From: Paracholeplasma brassicae
GTDB lineage: Bacteria > Bacillota_I > Bacilli_A > Acholeplasmatales > UBA5453
Length of the DNA stretch: 64,000 nt
Direction of reading: 5' to 3'
Assembly: GCF_000967915.1 (NCBI RefSeq)
Contig: NC_022549.1
Span: 1,724,366-1,788,365, forward strand
Below the pieces are notes generated by a model. The model saw only the letters and a list, made by a program, of their open reading frames with translations. It was not told the DNA's origin and ran no database searches. The position numbers and the translations under genes are program-made. Positions 23,059 to 36,713 of the stretch are shown piece by piece. Within the stretch, counting starts at the first letter, position 1. Every line of letters starts with the position of its first letter.

Positions 23059-23361
23059 CTACCTCAATATGTATTTATAGATGGTTTCAATCTCTTTAAA
23101 ATCCTTATACGCCGCATTAATGACGGCCATACCTAAATCCGTGATTCGGTAATACTTTCTTAATCTTGATTGGTGTTGTTCCTGGTAAGTTGTTAAATAC
23201 TTTTGTTGTTCTAACCGCTTTAAGATTGGGTATAATGTCGATTCACTAATGTCAATTAAGTTCGATAAGTCGGTGATAATTTTATACCCGTATGAAGGCT
23301 CTTCTTTCATCGCAGAAAGCACAAGTACTTCAAGAAACCCTTTTTTTAATTGCGCATCCAT
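23059..23361 (-). CDS. PadR family transcriptional regulator
   Basis: 100 aa, a minimal PadR winged helix: KGFLEVLVLSAMKEEPSYGYKI, recognition helix ISESTLYPILKRLEQQKYL, wing RKYYRITDLG. The short C-terminal helix is for dimerisation. It is first of the operon and most likely represses its own promoter through the inverted repeat at 23383-23403. Confidence 0.95.
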   Translation of the reverse strand: MDAQLKKGFLEVLVLSAMKEEPSYGYKIITDLSNLIDISESTLYPILKRLEQQKYLTTYQEQHQSRLRKYYRITDLGMAVINAAYKDFKEIETIYKYILR

Positions 23362-23382
23362 AAAGATACCCCCTCATACGAT

Positions 23383-23413
23383 ATACTATACATTGCATAG
23401 TATGAAAAGTCAA
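23383..23413 (-). promoter_or_regulatory. padR promoter with overlapping operator
   Basis: TTGACT (23408-23413) and TATAGT (23385-23390) with a 17-nt spacer. An inverted repeat ATACTAT-N7-ATAGTAT (23383-23403) covers the -10 box and part of the spacer and contains the ATACT/AGTAT half-sites known for PadR proteins. Confidence 0.8.
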
Positions 23414-23414
23414 T

Positions 23415-23450
23415 AAAAAAATCAAACATTCGTAATGATGTTTGATTTTG
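23415..23450 (-). terminator. Terminator of tRNA-Ser
   Basis: Stem AATCAAACAT/ATGTTTGATT with an 8-nt loop and seven T on the minus strand. Confidence 0.8.
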
Positions 23451-23461
23451 TCGTTATTTCG

Positions 23462-23554
23462 TGGCGGAGCAGGAGGGATTTGAACCCTCGCGCCGGTTTT
23501 AGCCGACCTACACCCTTAGCAGGGGCGCCTCTTCAGCCTCTTGAGTACTACTCC
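23462..23554 (-). tRNA. tRNA-Ser (GCU)
   Basis: 93-nt class II tRNA with a long variable arm, acceptor GGAGTAG/CTGCTCC, encoded CCA, and anticodon GCU in the loop of CCCTGCTAAGGG. Confidence 0.95.
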
Positions 23555-23614
23555 AAATGCGCTATTATATGATAACCTATTTTAGCAAAACTGTCAACAC
23601 AAAACCGTGAAAAA

Positions 23615-23649
23615 TAAAAAAAGCATCTTGGAGAGAGAATGCTTTTTTT
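23615..23649 (-). terminator. Terminator of tex
   Basis: Stem AAAAAAGCAT/ATGCTTTTTT with a 12-nt loop; the minus strand ends in a T-run, directly after the tex stop. Confidence 0.8.
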
Positions 23650-23656
23650 ATTTATA

Positions 23657-25834
23657 TTAACGAGGTTCGATCATGGAGAGAGAGACTTTCCCTCGTTTTT
23701 CATCTACACTTAATACCCAAACTTTAACAATATCCCCGACTGAGACAACATCTTTAGGATGTTTAACAAATGATTTTGATAATTTAGAAATATGTACTAA
23801 ACCATCTTCTTTCAAACCACAGTCAACAAAGCAACCAAAGTCAACAACGTTACGTACGGTGCCTTCTAATTGCATACCTGGTTTTAAATCTTCTAGGTTA
23901 AGAATATCACTTCTTAACACTGGTGCGTCAAATTGGTCTCTAGGATCTCTTAATGGAGCAATAAATGCATCTAGAATGTCATTTAAGGTGTACTTATCGA
24001 TGCCAAGTGTTTTAACCAGTTCGTTACGGTTAATGGCATCAATGAGTTTTTTTATTTCTGGTTTGCCAAACATCTCTGGCGTGATTTGATACATCGCCAT
24101 GATTTGTTTTGCGTAATCGTAACTCTCTGGGTGAATTGAGGTAATGTCTAATGGTTCTAACCCATCAGCAATACGCAAGAATCCAACCGATTGTTCAAAG
24201 GCTTTATCGCCAAGTCTAGGTACTTTTTTGATGTCCTTACGACTCTTAAATGCGCCAAATTCGTCACGATACTTGACAATATTTTCTGCAACGGTCTTAT
24301 TCAGACCAGAAATATAAGTTAATAATGCTTGTGAAGCACTGTTGATGTTAACCCCTACTTGGTTGACGGCATTTGTCACCACAAAATCAAGTGATTCACT
24401 TAATTTTTTTTGTGAGACGTCATGCTGATATTGACCAACCCCAATGGATTTTGGATCAATTTTTACAAGCTCTGATAGTGGGTCTTGAAGACGACGGGCA
24501 ATCGATGCCGCACTTCTTTCTTCAACAGAGAAATCTGGAAATTCATTTCTTGCGTAATCACTTGCAGAGTAAACTGAAGCACCCGCTTCGTTAACAATGA
24601 CGTATTTAACGTCAAGATTGCTTTCTCTAAGTAAATTCGCAATAAAACTTTCTGTTTCTCTTGAGGCTGTTCCATTACCAATGGCAATCAAGTTAACCCC
24701 ATATTTTGCAATAAACTGTTTAATGATTTTTTCAGATAGTTTGACTCGTTCGTCCGACATTTTTTCCCCAATGTATTTCTCATGTGGGTAAATGACGCCT
24801 TTTTGTAAAACAGTGCCTTGCTCATTAACCACACATAGTTTACAACCCGTGCGGTACGCTGGGTCAACACCAAGAACGATTTTATCTTTCATTGGTTGTT
24901 GTAAGAGTAAGTTTCTTAAGTTAATTGAGAACACGTCAATGGCTTGATCTTCAGCTTTTGAAGTTAAATCCGAACGGACTTCTCTTTCAATGCTTGGGTA
25001 AATCAAACGCTTAAGTGCATCTTCAATCGCCTCTTTAATCAAATGGACGACTGGTGATTTTTGGTTATTGATCACTTTCAAACCGAGATATTGTAACATT
25101 ACTTCTTGATCCGTGTCAAGAGAAACTGAAATAATTTTTTCATTCTCTGCGCGGTTCATCGCAAGCACACGGTGCGGTGCGACTTTATTGATTAATTCTT
25201 TATGGTCATAGTAATTGACATAAACGCCTTTTTCATCAAGTTCTTTGGCATTCTTCTTCTCTTTTGCAACAATCAAACCAGTTTTTTCAACGAGCTCTCT
25301 TAAATGCTTACGATACTCAGCGTTATCACTTACGTATTCACTGATGATGTATTTCGCACCAGTAATCGCGTCTTCAATCGTTAAGACTTCGTCTGTTAAA
25401 AACGCTTGTGCTTCTAATTCAATATCCACTTGGTTTGGTTGGCTAAAGATCAGATCCGCTAGCGGTTGAAGGCCTTTTTTAATTGCTTCGGTTGCTTTGG
25501 TCTTTTTCTTTTCTTTGTAAGGACGATACAAATCTTCAACTTCGATTAATTTGGTCGAACTCATAATTTGCATTTGAAGCGCTTCGGTTAACATGCCTTT
25601 TTCGTCAATCAAACGAATAACGTCTTCTTTACGTTTTGCCAAGTTCACGCCATATTCCCACTCTTTGTGAATGGTGTTGATTTGTTCTTCATCTAGCCCG
25701 CCGGTAACTTCCTTACGGTATCTTGCGATAAACGGAATGGTATTGCCTTCATCAAGTAATTTTAAAACGGACTCGACTTGTGCACCCTTAATCGATAGAT
25801 TTTGACTGATTTCTTTAATTAAATTTTGATCCAT
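23657..25834 (-). CDS. tex: Tex/YdcI S1 RNA-binding protein
   Basis: 725 aa with the full Tex architecture: N-terminal helical region (IPFIARYRKEVTGGLDEEQI), YqgF-like RNase-H fold (about 325-450, starting VLGVDPAYRTGCKL), helix-hairpin-helix pair (YISGLNKTVAENIVKYRDEFG, about 505-530), and a C-terminal S1 domain (about 650-722, GTVRNVVDFGCFVDCGL). Tex binds nucleic acids on RNA polymerase and is linked to transcription and stress. Length is normal. Confidence 0.96.
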   Translation of the reverse strand: MDQNLIKEISQNLSIKGAQVESVLKLLDEGNTIPFIARYRKEVTGGLDEEQINTIHKEWEYGVNLAKRKEDVIRLIDEKGMLTEALQMQIMSSTKLIEVEDLYRPYKEKKKTKATEAIKKGLQPLADLIFSQPNQVDIELEAQAFLTDEVLTIEDAITGAKYIISEYVSDNAEYRKHLRELVEKTGLIVAKEKKNAKELDEKGVYVNYYDHKELINKVAPHRVLAMNRAENEKIISVSLDTDQEVMLQYLGLKVINNQKSPVVHLIKEAIEDALKRLIYPSIEREVRSDLTSKAEDQAIDVFSINLRNLLLQQPMKDKIVLGVDPAYRTGCKLCVVNEQGTVLQKGVIYPHEKYIGEKMSDERVKLSEKIIKQFIAKYGVNLIAIGNGTASRETESFIANLLRESNLDVKYVIVNEAGASVYSASDYARNEFPDFSVEERSAASIARRLQDPLSELVKIDPKSIGVGQYQHDVSQKKLSESLDFVVTNAVNQVGVNINSASQALLTYISGLNKTVAENIVKYRDEFGAFKSRKDIKKVPRLGDKAFEQSVGFLRIADGLEPLDITSIHPESYDYAKQIMAMYQITPEMFGKPEIKKLIDAINRNELVKTLGIDKYTLNDILDAFIAPLRDPRDQFDAPVLRSDILNLEDLKPGMQLEGTVRNVVDFGCFVDCGLKEDGLVHISKLSKSFVKHPKDVVSVGDIVKVWVLSVDEKRGKVSLSMIEPR

Positions 25835-25880
25835 AGTTTCACCCTTTTTCGTACGAAAAGGCCTTATCGGCCTCTTGGTA

Positions 25881-26450
25881 TTATTTTGAAATTGTTGCTA
25901 ATTTATACTCGATTTGAGTTTTAACGGTTAAAACACCTTCGGTTTCTGCAATCGCTTCACCTTCGATGTGAATTAAGCCTGGACGGCTTGGTAATTGAAG
26001 TCCTGATACTTCAGTTTGGATTTCATTGTATTCGTTATAGTTTAAGACAAAGAAAGAGTAACCTTTTTCTTTTGCTTTACTTGCTGCATCTTTAACAATT
26101 TCTTCTAAATCTTCACAGGTTGTACATTCATCGTAATTTCCGTTATATACAAAAATATAAATGTCGTGAAAAACATCTGTGATTGCATCGTCTTGATCTT
26201 CGTTTGTACCAATTAAGTATTTGTACTCATCTAAGGTTAAGTGTTCTAAGGTTTCAAAACGATTGTAGTTTGGTTCTTTTTCAGTAAATACGTACTTGTC
26301 TAATAGTAAATACGCTAAAACACCAAGGATGGCAAGCAATCCAATGACCGCACCTATTTTAATGATTTTAGCATCTACTTGTTTCTTTTGATTCACTTGA
26401 TTCTTTTTAGCGGGTTGTTTGTTTACCGCTTTTTTCTCTACTCTAGGCAT
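25881..26450 (-). CDS. Membrane-anchored thioredoxin-fold protein with CxxC
   Basis: 189 aa: a basic Gln/Lys-rich N-tail (1-28), one TM helix (about 30-51), then an external domain with strand DIYIFVYNG followed by Cys109-Thr-Thr-Cys112 and helix DLEEIVKDAASKAKEKG, ending in a strand and a cis-Pro-like LQLPSRPGLIHI. This is the order of a thioredoxin fold with an active CxxC at the start of helix 1. It probably acts as an outward-facing thiol oxidoreductase. A GGAGTG site precedes the ATG. The gene stands between acpS and tex. Confidence 0.72.
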   Translation of the reverse strand: MPRVEKKAVNKQPAKKNQVNQKKQVDAKIIKIGAVIGLLAILGVLAYLLLDKYVFTEKEPNYNRFETLEHLTLDEYKYLIGTNEDQDDAITDVFHDIYIFVYNGNYDECTTCEDLEEIVKDAASKAKEKGYSFFVLNYNEYNEIQTEVSGLQLPSRPGLIHIEGEAIAETEGVLTVKTQIEYKLATISK

Positions 26451-26526
26451 TTATAAACACTCCTAACTCCTTAGTTATTATACATAAAAATTGGTTGTTA
26501 TACAAGACTATCAAGAATTATGTAAT

Positions 26527-26883
26527 TTATTTGTTTTTTATTAGTAACACAACCGCACTTGCGTAAGTCGTTGTGTGTGTAATTGATAGTTTGATTGTGA
26601 CGTTTTCTAAGAAAGCATTTTGCACAAAATAAGGCGCACCAGCGAGGTCATTCAAAACTGTAAAATCACGATAGTTCGCGGTTTTATCCCCTTGTTTAAA
26701 TGCCTTAAATAGCGCTTCTTTCGCAGCAAAACGACCACCCAAGAACGTCAGTTTTCGCACCTTGTCAGTAATACCCTCATAGATGTTAAATTCATCAACC
26801 GATAAAAGTCTATGAATTAACGCTTCACTTATTTTCGATTCCAGTGTCTTTAAATCCACCAAATCAATGCCAACTTCAAACAC
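26527..26883 (-). CDS. acpS: Holo-[acyl-carrier-protein] synthase AcpS
   Basis: 118 aa, the usual length, with the two 4'-phosphopantetheinyl transferase motifs VGIDLVDL (Asp binds Mg) and GGRFAAKEALFKAF, and the C-terminal SITHTTTYASAVVLL. It transfers phosphopantetheine from CoA to ACP for fatty-acid synthesis. It is one base away from whiA in a dense operon. Confidence 0.95.
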   Translation of the reverse strand: MFEVGIDLVDLKTLESKISEALIHRLLSVDEFNIYEGITDKVRKLTFLGGRFAAKEALFKAFKQGDKTANYRDFTVLNDLAGAPYFVQNAFLENVTIKLSITHTTTYASAVVLLIKNK

Positions 26884-26884
26884 A

Positions 26885-27814
26885 TTATCGCCCTTCTCTT
26901 ATTTGATCAGCAAGTTCTTTAATCTTTACTAAGCGGTGATTCATCCCAGACTTAGATAAGGGTTCGCCGGTCATTTTTTTATATTCGATGATTAATTCGT
27001 TCAAAGACGCATCCGGAAAACTTTCCCTAAGAACGATGGTGTCCTTTAACTTTTGATCTAATAGGTCAAAGTCACGGTTTTCTCTAATGAACTCAATGTC
27101 TTTTAGCATTTTATTTGCTGCCGTCAGGGTTTTTCTTTCATTGGCAATCTCAATGTTGATTAAGCGATTAATTGAGTTATTAAAGTCCCGTTTGATTCGT
27201 ATATCTTCGTAGCGAAACATCGATTCATTGGCGCCAATGACGCTTAAGAAATTACTGATTGCCTCTGCTTCCTTTAAATAAATAATCAACCCTTTACGTC
27301 GCTTTGTAATTTTCGCATTTAAATCAAAGTGATTCATCAAACGTTGTATGAAAATCGCTTCAATTTTATCTTCCGTGAAAATCTCAAGATGGTATGTTGG
27401 TTTGGATGGGTCATTAATCGATCCACTTGATAAGAAGCACCCTCTAATATAGGCTCTCTTCTCAACATCCGTTTGAGTCATTTTTTCATATACCCCAATG
27501 TTTTGATCAAACATCGAGTGATCTTCTACGATTTTTTTAACATTCGTTTTAATATTAACGATGTAACCTCGTTTTCGAAGCTTTGAAGATGACTTTGAAA
27601 GCAATTCAATTTCACTTTGATACAAATGCTTTAGAATGACGACAAAGCGTCTGGCAATCCCTGCATTATTCGTTGTAAACTGAAGGCTCATTCCCTCATT
27701 ATTAATCGAAATCGATGTGTGTAAATGAAGAAGCGCCGAAAGCTCTGCAAGCTGTTCAGCGTCACTTGATTTTAAATTAATAAGTTCATCTTTAACACTT
27801 TTCGCAAACGACAT
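26885..27814 (-). CDS. whiA: Sporulation-type regulator WhiA
   Basis: 309 aa with the family N-terminus SFAKSVKDELINL, a LAGLIDADG-like central part (AYIRGCFLSSGSINDP) and a C-terminal helix-turn-helix (SLNELIIEYKKMTGEPLSKSGMNHRLVKIKELA). WhiA is present in almost all Gram-positive genomes and affects division and chromosome organisation. It sits one base from trxB, its common neighbour. Confidence 0.96.
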   Translation of the reverse strand: MSFAKSVKDELINLKSSDAEQLAELSALLHLHTSISINNEGMSLQFTTNNAGIARRFVVILKHLYQSEIELLSKSSSKLRKRGYIVNIKTNVKKIVEDHSMFDQNIGVYEKMTQTDVEKRAYIRGCFLSSGSINDPSKPTYHLEIFTEDKIEAIFIQRLMNHFDLNAKITKRRKGLIIYLKEAEAISNFLSVIGANESMFRYEDIRIKRDFNNSINRLINIEIANERKTLTAANKMLKDIEFIRENRDFDLLDQKLKDTIVLRESFPDASLNELIIEYKKMTGEPLSKSGMNHRLVKIKELADQIREGR

Positions 27815-27815
27815 A

Positions 27816-28730
27816 TTATTCCCAAGTTTCTAAATATTTTAAACAGTTTTGTACCGCAATTGCCCCATCAGAGGTTGCCGTAACCACTTGTCTAATTTGT
27901 TTGGTTCTAACGTCTCCAGCCGCATAGATGCCTTCGACTTTGGTTTCCATTTTTTCATTGGTATCAATAAACCCATACGCATTTAAAACGCCCGTTTCCT
28001 TTAAGAAATCAGTCACTGGAATTGCACCAATGTATTCAAAGACCGCTTTGGTTTCAATCACGTTTTCATCCCCTTGATCCGACTTAATCTTAACCGCTTT
28101 AAGTTTGTCTTTCTCGTCAATGATGAATTCGGTTACGACGCTTTCTAAATGAATGGTCACGTTTTTTTGTTTTCTTAAAATATCTTGAGCCTTTTTATCG
28201 GCCGTTAACTCTTTTAAGTTTTGAACCACAGTCACGTGCTTACATAACGTGGCAAGATAACTTGCTTCTTCAACCGCACTGTTGCCGCCACCAACAACCA
28301 CCACGTCTTCGCCTTTATAAATCGGTCCATCACAAATGGCACACCAACTGACCCCATTAGAGGCAAGCATATCTTCGTGTTCTAACCCTAGGCGTCTTGG
28401 TAACATACCTGAGGCAACAATGATTGACTTGGTTTCATAGGTTTTATCCTCTGTAATTACTTTCTTAACATTGCCTTCTTGTTCTACTTTTAGAACGTTG
28501 CCATACTCATATTGAACACCTAAACTCATCACGTGATCAAACATGGCCATCGAAATATCCGCGCCACTTTGCTTTTTCAAGCCTGTGTAGTTTTCAATTT
28601 CCCACGTGTTCACCATTTGACCACCTGGTGCGCCTTTTTCAATTAGAACCACATTTAAGTTGGCTCTTTTAGCATAAATCGCTGCCGTCATCCCCGCAGG
28701 ACCGGCACCAATAATTATTAAATCATACAT
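27816..28730 (-). CDS. trxB: Thioredoxin reductase
   Basis: 304 aa. FAD-binding GAGPAGMTAAIYAKRA at the N-terminus, redox centre Cys130-Ala-Ile-Cys133-Asp, NADPH-binding GGGNSAVEEASYL, and C-terminal YAAGDVRTKQIRQV. It reduces thioredoxin with NADPH in the cytoplasm. It overlaps the ppaX-like gene by eight bases. Confidence 0.96.
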   Translation of the reverse strand: MYDLIIIGAGPAGMTAAIYAKRANLNVVLIEKGAPGGQMVNTWEIENYTGLKKQSGADISMAMFDHVMSLGVQYEYGNVLKVEQEGNVKKVITEDKTYETKSIIVASGMLPRRLGLEHEDMLASNGVSWCAICDGPIYKGEDVVVVGGGNSAVEEASYLATLCKHVTVVQNLKELTADKKAQDILRKQKNVTIHLESVVTEFIIDEKDKLKAVKIKSDQGDENVIETKAVFEYIGAIPVTDFLKETGVLNAYGFIDTNEKMETKVEGIYAAGDVRTKQIRQVVTATSDGAIAVQNCLKYLETWE

Positions 28731-29364
28731 GTTGTAGCACCTCTTTTAATTGGATTAGCGAATCAATATAAAAATCCGCGTTTGCTTTTAGTAACGCTTC
28801 TTTATGTAGTGAGTAGTTCATCCCACAACTCATGATATTGGCATTCTTTGCCGCCATGATGTCGTTTGGATGATCCCCCACGTAAATTGCTTTTTTGACT
28901 TCTTTAAAGAAACTCAATGCTTTTAGAATCGGTTCTTTGTCTGGTTTGTGTTTGATAACGTCATCTGACCCAATAATCACATCGAAAAAAGAAATAAGGT
29001 TGGTCACCGCTAACCCGCGTCTGACCATATGATTCATCTTTGAAGAAACGATGGCTAACTGATAACCTTCTTTTTTTAGTTCGGATAGCAGTAACGATGC
29101 CCCCTCAAAAGCTTTGACGTAATGATCGTGAAGTTCTAAGTTTTTTTCTTTGTAAGCTTTGATTAAATAATCAATTTCCGCTTCGCTTTTAGCGTAATTG
29201 AGAAACGATTCTCTTAAGGTAGGACCAATAAATTTGATATAGTCTTCTCGTTCTAATTGATGTTGTTTAAGATGCGTTTTAAACACATGATCCACAGTAT
29301 CAATGATGAGTTCATTCGTATCAACCAAAGTCCCATCCAAATCAAATAACACAGTATCTATCAC
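28723..29364 (-). CDS. ppaX: HAD phosphatase, PpaX-like pyrophosphatase
   Basis: 213 aa of the HAD subfamily IA: FDLDGTLVDT (residues 7-16), IVSSKM (motif II Ser), KHKPDKEPI (motif III Lys) and YVGDHPNDIMAA (motif IV). The hprK-lgt-ppaX order is standard in Bacillota, where PpaX removes the pyrophosphate that HPr kinase/phosphorylase releases. It overlaps lgt by four bases and trxB by eight. Confidence 0.88.
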   Translation of the reverse strand: MIDTVLFDLDGTLVDTNELIIDTVDHVFKTHLKQHQLEREDYIKFIGPTLRESFLNYAKSEAEIDYLIKAYKEKNLELHDHYVKAFEGASLLLSELKKEGYQLAIVSSKMNHMVRRGLAVTNLISFFDVIIGSDDVIKHKPDKEPILKALSFFKEVKKAIYVGDHPNDIMAAKNANIMSCGMNYSLHKEALLKANADFYIDSLIQLKEVLQHV

Positions 29365-30344
29365 TTGTTTGCCTCTAGTTCTTTTTTTCCATCATTATAG
29401 ACGTCAATGTAATAAGGTAGTTCTTTGAAGAATACTAAGTTTTTCAAGACTAAGTAGACCACACCACCACCAACAAACAATAATAAACTCATTAATATGT
29501 TGACTTTAAATAAGCTGAACGCAGCCCCTTCGACTGGCTTTCCAATCCAAAGAGGGTCTGTACGAAAAGGTTCAATTAAGAAACCTCTACCTAACCCATA
29601 CCAGATTAAGTAAACACCAATTAAATCGCCAATCTTAAAGACTTTTTTTCGTCTAAGCACTAAGATGATCGCAAGACCTAATAAATTCCATAACCCTTCA
29701 TATAAGAAGGTTGGGTGATAATAAACGCCACCTTTGTTCATGTTTTCAACGATGAACTCAGGTAGGTGAAGTGTGTCTTTTAAAAAGGTTCTTGTGGTTT
29801 CTCCGCCATGCGCTTCTTGATTAAAGAAATTTCCCCAACGACCCATAATCTGTCCTATCAAAAATCCTGGGGCTAAAATATCTAATACTTTCCATAGATT
29901 CATCTGTTTGTATCTTGTAAAGAAGATTAAAAAGAGAATGGTGGTGATTACCGCACCGTGGATAGCTAGGCCACCACCAGCAATATCAAATACCTCTGCA
30001 ATAGAAGTGTAGTTGTTATGTGGGTCAAAAATCACATAGTAAAGTCTAGCGCCAACAATGGCTAGAGGGACAGTAAATAATATCCCATCATACAAATCGT
30101 CTTTGTTTATCCCAATAAATTTGATTTCATAAAACCCCAAGATCGAGGCAAACACAATACCAGAAATAATAAAGACGGCGTACCAGGCAATACTAAAACC
30201 ACCAATGGCGATTGCTACGCTATCAAATGGCGGTTCTTGCCCAATGGTTGCCATTAAAAGTAAGAATAAAAACCAAAGGACCATGCCAAACCCTAAACCA
30301 TAACCCATGCGATATTTAAAGAAATGTGCTTTAATTTGATTCAT
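29361..30344 (-). CDS. lgt: Prolipoprotein diacylglyceryl transferase
   Basis: Start set at ATG 30344, preceded by AGAGGG; it overlaps the end of hprK. The 327-aa product has seven or so TM helices and the Lgt signature GRWGNFFNQEAHGG (about 175-190) plus GARLYYVIF and the late GLGRGFLIEPFRTDPL. It adds diacylglycerol to the lipobox cysteine of prelipoproteins, several of which are encoded in this window. Confidence 0.96.
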   Translation of the reverse strand: MNQIKAHFFKYRMGYGLGFGMVLWFLFLLLMATIGQEPPFDSVAIAIGGFSIAWYAVFIISGIVFASILGFYEIKFIGINKDDLYDGILFTVPLAIVGARLYYVIFDPHNNYTSIAEVFDIAGGGLAIHGAVITTILFLIFFTRYKQMNLWKVLDILAPGFLIGQIMGRWGNFFNQEAHGGETTRTFLKDTLHLPEFIVENMNKGGVYYHPTFLYEGLWNLLGLAIILVLRRKKVFKIGDLIGVYLIWYGLGRGFLIEPFRTDPLWIGKPVEGAAFSLFKVNILMSLLLFVGGGVVYLVLKNLVFFKELPYYIDVYNDGKKELEANK

Positions 30345-31275
30345 TTTCTTCCCTCTCATTCCGTTTCATACTTCTTGTGATTTCTCTTGTTAAGTTAAAC
30401 GCCGCGTGATACCCCATGTATTTAAGCTTTTGATTTCTTGCGGCACTCTCAACGAGTGTGGCCACATTTCTGCCAGGTAACACCGGAATCACAATCTTAG
30501 GGATTTCAGTATCAAAGTACTTTGTCGTTTCTAAATCCAACCCAAGTCGGTCATAGTAACGATTCTCTTCCCATTTTTCTAGCTCAACGACCATGCGTAT
30601 CTTCTTTGTTTCTCTAAACGCACTTACACCAAACATCGAAATGACATCGACGATACCAATCCCTCTAATCTCAAGGTATCTTTCTAATATCTTTGGTGCC
30701 TGACCAATCAAAATGCCGACGTCTTTTTGATAGATATCCACGCGGTCATCCGAAATCAATATATGCCCGCGCTTAATCAATTCAAGCGCTGTTTCTGATT
30801 TACCAATGCCGCTTTTTCCGGTAATTAGAACCCCAAGACCGCCAATGTCTAACAACACCCCATGAACGGTTTTTCTTGGTGATAAATAATCTTGTAGATA
30901 GGAAAATAGTTTGGAATTGAGTGCCGTGGTTCTAAGCTGACTTTTTAGAATCGGTACCCCATACTCATCCCCTAATTTTTTATAAACCTCAGGGACATCA
31001 ACGTTAACTGAAAAGATGACTGCCGGTGGTTTTAACTTCATAATTTGTCTTAAACGTACCTCTTGAATCTTTTGATCGAATAATAAGAAAAACGAATTTT
31101 CCTTACTCCCAATTAAAATGACACGGTTGTTGTCAAAAAAATCCATAAATCCCGCCAGCTCAATGCCTGGTCTTGATATCATTTGTTCCGTGATAAACGA
31201 ACTCATGCCGGCGTGTCCTGAGACACACTCGAGTTGATTATCCTTTGCCAAGTGCGCGACTTTAATTCCTCTCAT
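30331..31275 (-). CDS. hprK: HPr kinase/phosphorylase
   Basis: 314 aa with the P-loop GKSGIGKS (153-160), ISDDRVD, and the family signature EIRGIGIVDV (about 202-211). It phosphorylates HPr at serine in response to fructose-1,6-bisphosphate and ATP and reverses this with phosphate, steering carbon catabolite control. Confidence 0.96.
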   Translation of the reverse strand: MRGIKVAHLAKDNQLECVSGHAGMSSFITEQMISRPGIELAGFMDFFDNNRVILIGSKENSFFLLFDQKIQEVRLRQIMKLKPPAVIFSVNVDVPEVYKKLGDEYGVPILKSQLRTTALNSKLFSYLQDYLSPRKTVHGVLLDIGGLGVLITGKSGIGKSETALELIKRGHILISDDRVDIYQKDVGILIGQAPKILERYLEIRGIGIVDVISMFGVSAFRETKKIRMVVELEKWEENRYYDRLGLDLETTKYFDTEIPKIVIPVLPGRNVATLVESAARNQKLKYMGYHAAFNLTREITRSMKRNEREENESN

Positions 31276-31282
31276 CCTAGCC

Positions 31283-31774
31283 CTACTTTCTTAGTTTAAA
31301 TTGATGCATCTTAACGTAATAGGTCAACATAAAACGAAGACCTAAAAACACAATCGAAAATCCGATTAAATCCGTTACTTTGATAAACGCAAGTCCAGGT
31401 GTGACACTCACTGATGCATACATTAACACAACCGACAGCACCAATAAGAGTAACCCAAACGACTGTAAGACGTATTTTAATAAATACCTGAATACCATCA
31501 TTTTAACGATTATTTCCAATAATGTAAACAGCAACACACCAATAAAGAACCCAGGCACTTCACTTACTTTTAATAAAGAGGTTAGACCTGTGGTGACCAT
31601 AAAGAGAAGTAAATTGACCAAATACATCAATAGAACGTTTAGCCCGAAGTTCTTATGAAGCCCATAAGTTGTCACACTTAAAAGCTTATCTTTTTTTTGC
31701 TGATGCTTTAATTGTTCAATCAAATCATGCAACTCTTTTTCAATGTCTTCTTGATTTCTATCGTCGTCATCCCT
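31283..31774 (-). CDS. 4-TM membrane protein upstream of hprK
   Basis: A TTG start at about 31777 has AGGAGG seven bases upstream (end given to within a codon). The ~164-aa product has an acidic and Lys-rich helical N-terminus (1-45) and four TM helices (about 48-66, 74-95, 102-122 and 130-150). The helix pattern recalls small YvlD-type membrane proteins, but the match is weak. Its position before hprK resembles loci where a small membrane protein precedes hprK. Confidence 0.7.
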   Translation of the reverse strand, partial: RDDDDRNQEDIEKELHDLIEQLKHQQKKDKLLSVTTYGLHKNFGLNVLLMYLVNLLLFMVTTGLTSLLKVSEVPGFFIGVLLFTLLEIIVKMMVFRYLLKYVLQSFGLLLLVLSVVLMYASVSVTPGLAFIKVTDLIGFSIVFLGLRFMLTYYVKMHQFKLRK

Positions 31775-31796
31775 CAAAAATAAGACCTCCTTTTAA

Positions 31797-36624
<4,828 letters not shown>

Positions 36625-36713
36625 TCACCATGAATATTGTAACACAAAGACCCGTGCTTTTTATACTATTTAGACTCTATGTTATTAAAAGTTTGCTTGA
36701 TTAGATAAGTAAT

